DNA of 64,000 bases from Cochleicola gelatinilyticus. GTDB lineage: Bacteria; Bacteroidota; Bacteroidia; Flavobacteriales; Flavobacteriaceae. The notes beneath the pieces were generated by a model. That model did not search any database. It was given only the letters and a program-made list of their open reading frames with translations, and had not been told where the DNA came from. Of the stretch, positions 25,728 through 34,191 are shown piece after piece. The stretch spans positions 434,001-498,000 of the forward strand of contig NZ_LRXL01000037.1 of the NCBI RefSeq assembly GCF_001637325.1. Reading direction: 5' to 3'. Position 1 is the stretch's first letter, and each line of letters opens with the position of its first letter. The translations under genes were made by a program, and so were the position numbers.

Positions 25728-26558
25728 ATGATTCAATTAGGACAATACAATACCCTTGTTATATTAAGAGAAACCGAGCCAGGCCTATATCTTGGTGATG
25801 CGGAAGGAAATGAAATATTGTTACCACACAAGTATAAGCCCGAAACTTTTGAGATCGGTGATGATATAGAGGTATTTGCCTATTTAGATAACGAAGAAAG
25901 ACCTATTACGACTACATTAACGCCGTATGTTACCCTTAATAATTTTGGATATTTACATTGTAGTGATGTAACAGAATTTGGTGCTTTTATGGATTGGGGT
26001 CTAGAGAAACAATTATTTGTTCCTTTTAAAGAACAGGCCCGTCCCATGAAAATAGGGAACTGGTATATTGTTTATTTATATCTTGATGAACTAACAAATA
26101 GATTGGTGGGTTCAAGCAAAACAAACCGATATTTAAATAATGATACCGTAACTTTAGCACAATTCGATAAAGTAGATATTTTAGTTACACATCTTACAGA
26201 TTTAGGGGCGAATGTGATTATTAATGGTGTACATAAAGGGCTAATTTTTATTGATGATATTTTTGAAGACATTCGTACCGGAGATCGAATGAAGGCCTAC
26301 GTTAAAAAAGTACGTGATGATAACAAGATCGATGTTGTATTACAACCTCCGGGATATAAAAGTATAGAGCCCAATGCAAATTTTATCCTTGAAGAATTAC
26401 AAGCTGCAGGGGGATACTTAGCATTGCATGATAAAAGTGATCCCCAAAAGATTAAAAATGAATTGGGAATGAGTAAGAAAAGTTTTAAGAAAGCAATAGG
26501 GACACTTTATAAAGACAAGCAGATTGTTATTAAAGATGACGGTATAGAGCTACTTTAA
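25728..26558 (+). CDS. S1-domain RNA-binding protein (CvfB family)
   Basis: 276 aa. Several S1-like OB folds are seen: residues 1-60 (TLVILRETEPGLYLGDAEGN), about 65-130 (GYLHCSDVTEFGAFMDWGLE), and a third (NVIINGVHKGLIFIDDIFED). A winged-helix end follows (GMSKKSFKKAIGTLYKDKQI). CvfB proteins bind RNA and affect virulence-factor expression in Gram-positives; the role in Bacteroidota is unclear. It is a single gene with a leaderless-type promoter. Confidence 0.88.
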   Translation: MIQLGQYNTLVILRETEPGLYLGDAEGNEILLPHKYKPETFEIGDDIEVFAYLDNEERPITTTLTPYVTLNNFGYLHCSDVTEFGAFMDWGLEKQLFVPFKEQARPMKIGNWYIVYLYLDELTNRLVGSSKTNRYLNNDTVTLAQFDKVDILVTHLTDLGANVIINGVHKGLIFIDDIFEDIRTGDRMKAYVKKVRDDNKIDVVLQPPGYKSIEPNANFILEELQAAGGYLALHDKSDPQKIKNELGMSKKSFKKAIGTLYKDKQIVIKDDGIELL

Positions 26559-26599
26559 TAAAACGAATAAAAAAATCTTAGTTCTAACTTACTAATTAA

Positions 26600-27043
26600 T
26601 TAATAACCCCTATTAACCCTGTAAGGAGCACATCGCGCACAAATACCGTAAGGTGGGCAGTCGCCCAATAAGTCTAGTCCTCGTACTTCTTTGTAAACAC
26701 TGTTATCTACACCACTTGCGGCATCATCTGCATATCCACTAAATCCATTTAAACCATATACCTTAGCATTCACCGGATTAATTTCTACTTTACTACTAAT
26801 AAATTTTCGGGATTCTCCTATTGCGCCAACCATATCTACTGGTTGCCAAAAAGTGGTTCGGGTCATTAAATTAAAGGTGGGTAATTTTTCAGAAAAAGCA
26901 GGTCCTTTTTCTAAACTGAAGTTAGTAAGCGATTCTATATCGGGTAATGCGTCAGCTTCAATAGTGAAATAACGAGTGTCAAAGTCGTATTGCGCTAGTG
27001 CAAAAGACGGAAGTAATAGAAGTAAAAGAAGCAGTTTTTTCAT
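26600..27043 (-). CDS. Unrecognised secreted protein with Cys-rich end, downstream of C1 peptidase
   Basis: 147 aa from the ATG at 27043 (signal peptide MKKLLLLLLLLPSFALAQ). An alternative ATG at 27076, two bases after the peptidase stop, would lengthen the signal peptide. The C-terminus holds a cysteine cluster: LDLLGDCPPYGICARCAPYR. No family is recognised. It is tightly linked to the upstream cysteine peptidase gene, so it might be its substrate, inhibitor or partner; this is inference from arrangement only. Confidence 0.7.
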   Translation of the reverse strand: MKKLLLLLLLLPSFALAQYDFDTRYFTIEADALPDIESLTNFSLEKGPAFSEKLPTFNLMTRTTFWQPVDMVGAIGESRKFISSKVEINPVNAKVYGLNGFSGYADDAASGVDNSVYKEVRGLDLLGDCPPYGICARCAPYRVNRGY

Positions 27044-27078
27044 TGAAATAAATGTAACAACAAATGAACCAAACATGA

Positions 27079-28206
27079 CTATAGGCTTAATTTTTTTAGA
27101 GTACTCTTCGGAATAGCATCTTTATGTACAGTTATACTAATCGCTTTCAGTTTCATATATGCTTCGCTGAAGTAAACAAATCCACCGTTAGCATTTCTAG
27201 ACTCATCTGTGCCCCAACTATTTTTAACCTTATAATACTTTATACCGTTTTGGTCGCGTAACATTCCAGTAACGTGCATTAGATGATCATCGGTGGTATC
27301 GAAACTCTCAAACTTATCTTGTCGATATTCTTGTGATATCATCATTTCTGGATAAACGCCTTGCAATGCTTTAATATTGTTTTCTGAATGCTTCGGAATA
27401 ACCGCTACACCATCTTTTGAAGAAAAAGTGCGTTCACTTACATCGCAATCTAGTTCTACCGTATACCCCTTCTGAAGCGCATGATCTATCGTTGCAATCA
27501 TTTCATCGAGAGGAACGTTATAAAAACTTCCGTAGCTCCAATTATCGGGAATGTTCAAAATAAATTCAGAATAAAAAGGCGCATGTGTAAATGAAGTTAC
27601 CGAAACATAATCATCAGGATTGATTTTGGTCATTTTTAAAAAACTCTCAGGGGTATATTGAACACCTTCAAAAGAAAAAGACATTGCGTTTTTATTTGTC
27701 CCAAGATATACGTCTAATACAGCATTTACAGCCGTCCGCCATTTTTTACTGAGCTGTTTTCCTGGATTGTCAATATATGTGTCTAACATTGCATTTAATA
27801 TAGCGACTAACTCTGCATGATTGTGTTTTGTTTCTGAAACTTCTAATCCACTATAAGCACTTTGAGGTACAAGACCAAACTCAGCAACAGAATTTAGTAC
27901 ATCGTGTGCCAATCCTCCTTCACTAAATTGAGCCTTACCTTGTCGCATCACGTAATTGTCGGCTTTTTTCGGGTACGTATGGCGTACTGTATACATTTCA
28001 GATAAATCGATTTGCTTTCCGGTGAGCCTTATAATTTCAGACTCCAGAAAAGAAGAAGTAGAGAAACTCCAACAAGTACCAGTACGTCCTTGACTAATAA
28101 CAGGAGTAGCCTCAAGGTCGATTTCGGTAGTAAATGTATAAGGTTGTTGTGCAGAGACAGTAATTGAAATCATAAAGATTCCGAAGAGAAAGAAAAGATT
28201 TTTCAT
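27079..28206 (-). CDS. Secreted C1-family cysteine peptidase (bleomycin-hydrolase-like)
   Basis: 375 aa with signal peptide MKNLFFLFGIFMISITVSAQ. The papain-fold active site is intact: Gln39 and Cys45 in ISQGRTGTCWSFSTSSF, His in TDDHLMHVTGMLRD, and Asn in KVKNSWGTDESRN. Extended insertions match peptidase C1B (bleomycin hydrolase/aminopeptidase C), but the presence of a signal peptide sets it apart from cytosolic PepC. It should act in the periplasm or outside. It is co-transcribed with the small Cys-rich protein. Confidence 0.9.
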   Translation of the reverse strand: MKNLFFLFGIFMISITVSAQQPYTFTTEIDLEATPVISQGRTGTCWSFSTSSFLESEIIRLTGKQIDLSEMYTVRHTYPKKADNYVMRQGKAQFSEGGLAHDVLNSVAEFGLVPQSAYSGLEVSETKHNHAELVAILNAMLDTYIDNPGKQLSKKWRTAVNAVLDVYLGTNKNAMSFSFEGVQYTPESFLKMTKINPDDYVSVTSFTHAPFYSEFILNIPDNWSYGSFYNVPLDEMIATIDHALQKGYTVELDCDVSERTFSSKDGVAVIPKHSENNIKALQGVYPEMMISQEYRQDKFESFDTTDDHLMHVTGMLRDQNGIKYYKVKNSWGTDESRNANGGFVYFSEAYMKLKAISITVHKDAIPKSTLKKLSL

Positions 28207-28245
28207 TGTATAAGAGTATAAAATGTGTGCATTCGAGGGAATTAG

Positions 28246-28253
28246 TATCTTTG
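28246..28253 (+). promoter_or_regulatory. Promoter -7 element of menB
   Basis: TATCTTTG, 16 bases before the menB ATG; a perfect TAnnTTTG match. Confidence 0.5.
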
Positions 28254-28269
28254 GCTAAAATTACAAAAT

Positions 28270-29109
28270 ATGAACGCACCTGAGTGGAAAACAGTTAAAG
28301 AATATTCAGATATTACGTATAAAAAGGCTAATGGGGTGGCCCGTGTAGCATTTAATAGACCAGACGTAAGAAATGCATTTAGACCTAAAACAACTTCAGA
28401 ATTATTAGATGCATTTCACGATGCGCAGGAAGATACAAGTATTGGAGTTGTATTATTGTCTGCCGAAGGTCCTTCTTCTAAAGATGGGGTGTATAGCTTT
28501 TGCAGTGGGGGAGACCAAAAAGCTAGGGGACATCAAGGATATGTAGGAGAAGATGGGTATCATCGTTTAAACATTCTTGATCTTCAACGAATGATTCGTT
28601 TTATGCCTAAAGCTGTGATTTGCGTAGTTCCTGGTTGGGCTGTAGGAGGTGGACATAGCTTGCATGTGGTGTGCGATATGACTTTGGCAAGTAAAGAACA
28701 TGCAATTTTTAAACAAACCGATGCCGATGTAACTAGTTTCGATGGTGGCTACGGAAGTGCTTACTTGGCAAAGATGGTAGGGCAGAAGCGAGCTCGTGAG
28801 ATCTTTTTCCTCGGAAGGAATTACAGTGCACAAGAAGCTTTTGAAATGGGAATGGTGAATGCCGTAGTACCACATGAAGAATTAGAAGCGACCGCTTTCG
28901 AATGGGCACAGGAAATTTTAGCGAAATCGCCAACTTCTATTAAAATGCTAAAATTTGCAATGAATCTTACCGATGACGGTATGGTTGGACAACAAGTTTT
29001 TGCTGGAGAAGCTACGCGATTGGCATATATGACAGAAGAAGCAAAAGAAGGACGTGATGCTTTTCTAGAAAAAAGAAAGCCTAATTTCGATAAAAAATGG
29101 TTGCCTTAG
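28270..29109 (+). CDS. menB: 1,4-dihydroxy-2-naphthoyl-CoA synthase
   Basis: 279 aa, crotonase fold. Motifs: RVAFNRPDVRNAFRPKT, YSFCSGGDQKARG (oxyanion hole), VPGWAVGGGHSLHVVCDMTL and TSFDGGYGSAYLAKMVG. These match MenB specifically, which closes the second ring of the naphthoquinone from succinylbenzoyl-CoA. The length is standard. It stands alone 3.2 kb after menD with its own promoter. Confidence 0.97.
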   Translation: MNAPEWKTVKEYSDITYKKANGVARVAFNRPDVRNAFRPKTTSELLDAFHDAQEDTSIGVVLLSAEGPSSKDGVYSFCSGGDQKARGHQGYVGEDGYHRLNILDLQRMIRFMPKAVICVVPGWAVGGGHSLHVVCDMTLASKEHAIFKQTDADVTSFDGGYGSAYLAKMVGQKRAREIFFLGRNYSAQEAFEMGMVNAVVPHEELEATAFEWAQEILAKSPTSIKMLKFAMNLTDDGMVGQQVFAGEATRLAYMTEEAKEGRDAFLEKRKPNFDKKWLP

Positions 29110-29162
29110 TTTCTATAATTAGTAAATAAATTCGTGATAACATGTGAAATGAATTTACTTTA

Positions 29163-30083
29163 CTAAGCAGCTAACTTAAGCTCTTTACGAATCTGTTTTA
29201 TGGTTAGTGTACTTCCATCATGACTCCACCCTGGAGGTCCAAAGATGTACATGAATTTATGGTACCAATTTCTAGACTTTTTAGTGTCCTCCCAAATATT
29301 CTTATACTCATGAGTTAAAATAACATAGAGATTATAAGAATTTGGTGGAGTAGATACTCCATACGAAATCGCTACATTCTCGTCTAGCTCTTTCCATGTA
29401 CCAAAAATTCTGTCGAATATGTTTAAAAAACCACCATGATTTTTATCCATATACTCGATATTACTAGCATGATGCACTTGATGCATGGTATGGGTATTTA
29501 CAAAGTGCTCTAAGAAACCAAGGTTTTTTATATATTTTGTATGAAGTTGAAATTGCCATAATGCTTCAATTCCTAGACACACTACGAGCATTTCGGGTGG
29601 AAAACCAATTATAACGATCCAAACATAAAAAAAGGGTTTGTAAAAAATTGTAAACCAACCATTACGAACTGCCGTCCCTAAATTAAAATTATCTGAAGAG
29701 TGATGCACAATATGAGCGGCCCATAAAAAGCGAACCATATGGTTTTGTCTATGAAACCAATAATACGTAAAATCATCTAAAAGCATGCAAAGTATCCAAA
29801 TATACCAAGCGTAACCAAAAGACTCATATCCTAAAATGTTAGTTCGAACTCCATCCACAAGTGGATTAAAAATTTCATAAGCAAACACAAAAATAAAGAT
29901 CATAGAAACTGCCTTAATCAATGCTCCGAGAAAAACAGAACCAATTCCTAACAATAAGCTGGCAGTTAGGTCTTTCCATTTGTAAAGATATTTATCGTCA
30001 AATTTTTTGCTGTAAGTAAGTTCTAAAGCAATAAAGCCTAAAAAACAAGGAACGCCGTAAACTAACGGGTTGGTAAAATCCAT
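29163..30083 (-). CDS. Sterol desaturase / fatty acid hydroxylase family protein
   Basis: 306 aa, with about five membrane segments and the diiron histidine clusters of the family: WFHRQNHMVRFLWAAHIVHH (H..H and HxxHH types) and MHQVHHASN near the centre. Such integral membrane enzymes use O2 to hydroxylate or desaturate lipids; the substrate is not predictable. The next gene ends towards it at 30344 after a 260-base spacer that holds a terminator at 30297. No obvious promoter was found. Confidence 0.88.
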   Translation of the reverse strand: MDFTNPLVYGVPCFLGFIALELTYSKKFDDKYLYKWKDLTASLLLGIGSVFLGALIKAVSMIFIFVFAYEIFNPLVDGVRTNILGYESFGYAWYIWILCMLLDDFTYYWFHRQNHMVRFLWAAHIVHHSSDNFNLGTAVRNGWFTIFYKPFFYVWIVIIGFPPEMLVVCLGIEALWQFQLHTKYIKNLGFLEHFVNTHTMHQVHHASNIEYMDKNHGGFLNIFDRIFGTWKELDENVAISYGVSTPPNSYNLYVILTHEYKNIWEDTKKSRNWYHKFMYIFGPPGWSHDGSTLTIKQIRKELKLAA

Positions 30084-30296
30084 AAGGTATTTTTAAATGC
30101 GCCAATGCCAAAATTGGTTAAGGTCGCTTCGGGTAAGATAAAAATTTATTTTGCAATACCTAACTATTACATCATAAAAGCACTTTAAAAGTATTTGTGC
30201 TTTTTTAATTATTGGTATGATTTTTTTTTTCGTTACCGGATAGTTTAATAGTTTTAAAAATATCAGAATTTTTAAAGTAAATAAATGATTAAAAAA

Positions 30297-30324
30297 AAGT
30301 CGAAAACAAGAAGGCTTTCGACTT
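30297..30324. terminator. Bidirectional intrinsic terminator
   Basis: AAGTCGAAA/TTTCGACTT with a 10-base loop, A-run on the left and T-run on the right, so it can stop transcription on either strand. It follows the stop of the minus-strand 30344 gene. Confidence 0.75.
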
Positions 30325-30343
30325 TTTTTTAAAAAATTGAGAT

Positions 30344-30976
30344 TTATGACCGGACCTGGAATTCTTCTACCGCATTTTCAATTTTATTTTCTCCAGATAG
30401 TATTTCGAATGCCTGATTTTTTGCGACATTCATGTCTAGGCTTTTAACCAAAGTACGTGCTACATCTTGTCTAGGAATACTTCCTTGTTGGTTTAGTTTT
30501 TGTTCAAGTTGAATCTTTCCTGTTCCTTCTTCATTAGTTAAAGATCCTGGTCTCACAATGCTGAAGGTCAATCCACTAATATCTAAATATTGATCTGCAT
30601 TTTGTTTTGCCTGTAGATACTCTTTAAGTTCTCCTTGAGGTTGATCTGCTCCCATAGAACTTAACATAACAAATTTTGAGATTCGTTCTTTTTTCGACGC
30701 ATCAATTAATTTTTTAGCACCTTCCTGATCTACGTTAACAACATCGCTACCACCAGAGCCTGCTGCAAAGATTACTTTGTCTATTCCTTTTGTGGTATGT
30801 GAAATATCTTCAGTAAGATTTCCCATCACCGTTTCAATTCCTTGCTGCTCAAAATCCTTTTTCTGAGAATCTTTTCTAATCATTGCTACAGGAGCGTAAT
30901 TCGATGAATTTTTTAATAAGGTGATTATTTTTCTTCCGGTAGTGCCTGTTGCACCTGCTACTAATATTTTTTCCAT
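30344..30976 (-). CDS. NAD(P)-binding SDR-like protein (NmrA/atypical SDR group)
   Basis: 210 aa. The Rossmann motif ILVAGATGTTGRKIITLL is at the N-terminus; VIFAAGSGGSD and ISKFVMLSSMGADQPQGELK follow, and YLDISGLTFSIVRPGSLTNE marks the extended/atypical SDR group. The catalytic Tyr-x-x-x-Lys of classical SDRs is not evident, which suits the NmrA/YwnB-like binding or epimerase-like subgroup. Probably cytosolic and monocistronic. Its substrate is unknown. Confidence 0.85.
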   Translation of the reverse strand: MEKILVAGATGTTGRKIITLLKNSSNYAPVAMIRKDSQKKDFEQQGIETVMGNLTEDISHTTKGIDKVIFAAGSGGSDVVNVDQEGAKKLIDASKKERISKFVMLSSMGADQPQGELKEYLQAKQNADQYLDISGLTFSIVRPGSLTNEEGTGKIQLEQKLNQQGSIPRQDVARTLVKSLDMNVAKNQAFEILSGENKIENAVEEFQVRS

Positions 30977-31124
30977 ATTAGCAAGATACTGTATAAAGAG
31001 TTTTATAAGTAACTGTTTAACGTGACCTTAATACTACTTTAATCATTATTAACAGTAGGTTCTTACACTTGTACTTAACTAGTGTTGGTTGAGTAGTTAT
31101 CGCTTTAAAAATTAAATGTAGGAA

Positions 31125-32114
31125 TTGTATTACAGTTTTGTTTTTTTAATTAATTTTGCATTTTATCTATTTAATTATTATTTAGCATTGAAAAAGCATT
31201 TTTTCTTAGCGATACTATATTCTATATTAATAGTTTATGTATTGGGGTATCTTTCAATAGAGTTTTTTGAGAACTATGGGTGGACCTTGTTTTTATTAGC
31301 TCCACTATTATTAGGTTTTCTTCCTTCATTTATAGTGTCGAATAGAGTTACAGTTACTAAAAAGGAATCTTATATGATGGGATTTATAGCTTTATTCATT
31401 GCTTGTATTGCACTTCTTGTGTTAGGTATTGAAGGAATTGTATGTATTTTAATGTCTCTTCCGCTTTTCATTATTTCAACGCTCTTGGGTATTGTCTTAG
31501 TTCACCGCGTCAACATTAGGAATATAAACAACCCTAAAATTATATTAGCACTTATAGTAGGATATATATTTGCTTTTTTCACACTCGATTATGTAAATTA
31601 TACAGAAGATCTTATTCCAGTTACGTCAACTATCGTAATAGAAAATTCTATAGAGAAAGTTTGGGGCAACGCAATAAAAGGCTCCCAATTCTCTAAACCC
31701 GATCTATTGTTAGATAAATTAGGAATAGCGTATCCTAAAAGTTCTCAATTTAAAAGCGAAGGTATAGGTGCTATTCGTGAATATAATTTTACTACGGGAA
31801 GTTACTTACAAGCGGTTTCTAAATGGGATCCCCCTTATATAGTTGAGTTTAATACCAAAGAGGCTCCTATACATATGACAGAAAACAATCCTTTTTGGGA
31901 AATTTCTCCAACACACTTATTTGGTTACTTTGTTTCAATTAAGGGAGCGGTAAAATTAACGGAGCTTTCGTCCAAAAAAACAAAGGTTGAAAACACTACA
32001 TGGTATCAAGTACATATGACTCCAATTCCCTATTGGAAATTATGGTCTAATGGGGTTGTTAAAAGATTTCAGAAAGCATTTTTAGAAAATTTAAAAGACG
32101 ATTCTGAAAACTAA
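31125..32114 (+). CDS. Membrane protein with C-terminal SRPBCC-like domain
   Basis: The first ~150 residues form about five membrane segments; after TEDLIPVTSTIVIENSIEKV comes a soluble ~160-aa part with the START/SRPBCC pattern (IEKVWGNAIKGSQF, GIGAIREYNFTTGS, later TWYQVHMTPIPYWKLWSNG). The start is TTG at 31125, giving MYYSFVFLINFAFYLF; an in-frame stop two codons upstream and no early ATG support this. Such domains bind hydrophobic ligands. The function and substrate are unknown. Confidence 0.7.
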   Translation: MYYSFVFLINFAFYLFNYYLALKKHFFLAILYSILIVYVLGYLSIEFFENYGWTLFLLAPLLLGFLPSFIVSNRVTVTKKESYMMGFIALFIACIALLVLGIEGIVCILMSLPLFIISTLLGIVLVHRVNIRNINNPKIILALIVGYIFAFFTLDYVNYTEDLIPVTSTIVIENSIEKVWGNAIKGSQFSKPDLLLDKLGIAYPKSSQFKSEGIGAIREYNFTTGSYLQAVSKWDPPYIVEFNTKEAPIHMTENNPFWEISPTHLFGYFVSIKGAVKLTELSSKKTKVENTTWYQVHMTPIPYWKLWSNGVVKRFQKAFLENLKDDSEN

Positions 32115-32160
32115 TTCCTAATAAAAATTAAAGCAATATACTTTCAGAAGAATTCATATA

Positions 32161-32194
32161 AAAACGGTGCCGTTAATTTCTACAACACCGTTTT
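32161..32194. terminator. Bidirectional terminator between convergent genes
   Basis: AAAACGGTG/CACCGTTTT stem around a 16-base loop, flanked by A and T tracts, between the 32114 stop and the asnB stop at 32202. Confidence 0.7.
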
Positions 32195-32201
32195 ATAAAA
32201 A

Positions 32202-33902
32202 TTATTTAGCATATGCTTCATCATGAACATTTGCAACAGCCCGTCCACTTGGGTCGTTCATGTTCTGAAAACTTGCATCCCATGCCAATGCTACAGGACT
32301 ACTACACGCTACACTAGGTACACTAGGTACACTTAGCGCAGCTGCATCACTCGGGAAGTGCTCTTCAAAAATAGAACGATAATAAAATTCTTCTTTACTT
32401 GTGGGTGTTTGGATAGGGAAGCGGTATTGTGCATTTGCCATTTGATCATCACTAACCTGCTGGTTTACCATTTCTTTTAATGTATCGATCCAACTATAAC
32501 CAACACCATCACTAAATTGCTCTTTTTGTCGCCATGCTACACTTTCAGGAAGCATATCCCCAAAAGCTTCTCGTAACACCCACTTTTCCATAGCTTGCTT
32601 GGTTTTAGGTCCATCTGCTTTCGCTCCTGTAACAATCATTTTATCTTTAGGATTTAAACGCATTGCGACATCCATAAATTCTTTATCTAAAAAAGGCACA
32701 CGTCCCTCAATACCCCAAGAAGCTAGCGATTTATTTGCACGAAGGCAATCGTACATGTGTAGTTTATCTAATTTCCGAACGTTCTCTTCATGAAAATCTT
32801 TTGCAGAAGGGGCTTTGTGGAAATACAGGTACCCTCCAAATATTTCATCGGCACCTTCGCCACTTAAAACCATTTTAATACCCATAGCTTTAATAGCTCT
32901 CGCAAGCAAAAACATAGGTGTGCTGGCACGAATCGTAGTAATATCATACGTCTCGACATGATAAATAACATCTCGAATGGCATCGATACCTTCCTGAATC
33001 GTGAACTTCACCTCGTGATGCACCGTACCTATATGATCTGCCACTTTTTGTGCAGCGGCAAGATCTGGAGAACCCTCTAAACCAATAGCAAAGGAATGTA
33101 ACTGTGGATACCATGCACTATCTTTGTCGCCAGTTTCAACTCGTTTGTCAGCATATTTTTTAGCCAGAGCAGAGGTGATAGACGAATCCAGACCCCCAGA
33201 CAGAAGTACTCCATAAGGTACATCGCTCATTAATTGTCTGTGAACTGCCGCATCTAATGCGTCTCTAAGATCTGAAATACTAGTTTCATTTTCTGCAACG
33301 TTGTCAAACTCCATCCAGTCACGTTTCCACCATCGTTTTAACTCACCATCCCGACTGTGTAAATAGTGTCCTGGAGGAAATAATTCTATTTTGGTACATA
33401 CTCCTTCTAGTGCTTTTAATTCTGAAGCCACATAAAATGTTCCATTTTGATCCCATCCCATATATAACGGAATAATACCCATATGGTCACGAGCAATTAA
33501 ATATTCATCTTTTTCAACATCGTATAATGCAAATCCAAAAATACCATTAAGATCATCTAAAAAATCAACACCCTTTTCTTTGTAAAGTGCAAGGATTACC
33601 TCACAATCTGATTTGGTCTGAAACTGATACGGTTTTTTTAATTCTTTTCTTAATTCCAAATGGTTATATATTTCGCCATTAGCCGCCAAAACAAGATTTT
33701 TATTTTCCGAAAACAAAGGTTGCTTCCCCGATGTTGGATCCACAATAGCCAAACGCTCATGAGCCATAATGGCTTTTTCATTATTAAATATTCCACTCCA
33801 ATCTGGTCCACGGTGACGAATACATTTAGCCATTGATAACACCTTAGGTCTTAGTTGTTCACTAGATTCTTTTAGCTGAAAAGCACATACAATTCCACAC
33901 AT
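32202..33902 (-). CDS. asnB: Glutamine-hydrolysing asparagine synthase B
   Basis: 566 aa. The N-terminal glutaminase domain begins MCGIVCAFQ with the catalytic Cys2, and the synthetase domain has the ATP loop VPYGVLLSGGLDSSITSALA and KMVLSGEGADEIFGGYLYFH. It makes asparagine from aspartate with glutamine as the amide donor. The 5' leader holds an Asn-rich leader peptide and a terminator (34019-34060 and 33961-33997), so expression is probably controlled by attenuation that responds to charged tRNA-Asn. It is transcribed away from the upstream dehydrogenase gene's stop. Confidence 0.97.
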   Translation of the reverse strand: MCGIVCAFQLKESSEQLRPKVLSMAKCIRHRGPDWSGIFNNEKAIMAHERLAIVDPTSGKQPLFSENKNLVLAANGEIYNHLELRKELKKPYQFQTKSDCEVILALYKEKGVDFLDDLNGIFGFALYDVEKDEYLIARDHMGIIPLYMGWDQNGTFYVASELKALEGVCTKIELFPPGHYLHSRDGELKRWWKRDWMEFDNVAENETSISDLRDALDAAVHRQLMSDVPYGVLLSGGLDSSITSALAKKYADKRVETGDKDSAWYPQLHSFAIGLEGSPDLAAAQKVADHIGTVHHEVKFTIQEGIDAIRDVIYHVETYDITTIRASTPMFLLARAIKAMGIKMVLSGEGADEIFGGYLYFHKAPSAKDFHEENVRKLDKLHMYDCLRANKSLASWGIEGRVPFLDKEFMDVAMRLNPKDKMIVTGAKADGPKTKQAMEKWVLREAFGDMLPESVAWRQKEQFSDGVGYSWIDTLKEMVNQQVSDDQMANAQYRFPIQTPTSKEEFYYRSIFEEHFPSDAAALSVPSVPSVACSSPVALAWDASFQNMNDPSGRAVANVHDEAYAK

Positions 33903-33960
33903 AATTCTTGATTTTATTTGGTTAAAGTTGATTTTCTAAAAAACATTTTCTTATAGCTAC

Positions 33961-33997
33961 AAAAAAAAAGCCTGTCAAGAAAAAACTTGACAGGCTT
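33961..33997 (-). terminator. Intrinsic terminator in the asnB leader (attenuator)
   Basis: On the minus strand, AAGCCTGTCAAG and CTTGACAGGCTT form a perfect 12-bp stem around a T6 loop, followed by nine T. It lies 58 bases before asnB, 21 bases past the leader-peptide stop. It could also serve as the terminator of the dehydrogenase gene upstream. Confidence 0.85.
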
Positions 33998-34017
33998 ATA
34001 TATCTCGACAAGTTTTT
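33981..34017 (-). promoter_or_regulatory. Antiterminator pairing in the asnB leader
   Basis: AAAAACTTG (34017 down to 34009), one base after the leader-peptide stop, is perfectly complementary to CAAGTTTTT (33989 down to 33981), the end of the terminator's 5' arm plus its loop. The two structures exclude each other. A ribosome finishing the leader peptide would cover the first segment and let the terminator form; stalling at Asn codons would free it. Confidence 0.65.
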
Positions 34018-34018
34018 G

Positions 34019-34060
34019 TTAAGGCATATAATTATTATTATTTGATACGTTTACTAACAT
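34019..34060 (-). CDS. Asn-rich leader peptide upstream of asnB
   Basis: A 13-codon ORF reading MLVNVSNNNNYMP, with five asparagine codons (AAC, then four consecutive AAT), followed directly by an antiterminator segment and an intrinsic terminator, and then asnB. The arrangement is that of classical amino-acid attenuators such as his, leu and thr in enterobacteria. The start is preceded by an A-rich stretch rather than a Shine-Dalgarno, as usual in Bacteroidota. It is too short to be expected by chance to carry this codon content in front of the matching biosynthetic gene. Confidence 0.75.
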   Translation of the reverse strand: MLVNVSNNNNYMP

Positions 34061-34090
34061 CTACTTGTTTTTTTGTTGCTTATTGAATTG

Positions 34091-34098
34091 CTAATGTA
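34091..34098 (-). promoter_or_regulatory. Possible -7 element for the asnB leader transcript
   Basis: The minus strand reads TACATTAG (six of the eight positions fit, counting the two n), 31 bases before the leader ATG. No convincing -33 element is seen, so this is a weak call. Confidence 0.25.
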
Positions 34099-34191
34099 GG
34101 AAAATAATTTAAAGGATCTGTTTTTTTTTGAAACTATTTACCCATTTTGTTTTTCTCTCGCTCAAAAAGTTTCCTTCTAAATTACTGAATG

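Noticed and set aside
33961-33997. Hairpin as merely the terminator of the dehydrogenase gene
   Set aside because: It is about 195 bases past that stop, and the Asn-codon leader and complementary antiterminator between them are not explained by this. It may serve both purposes.
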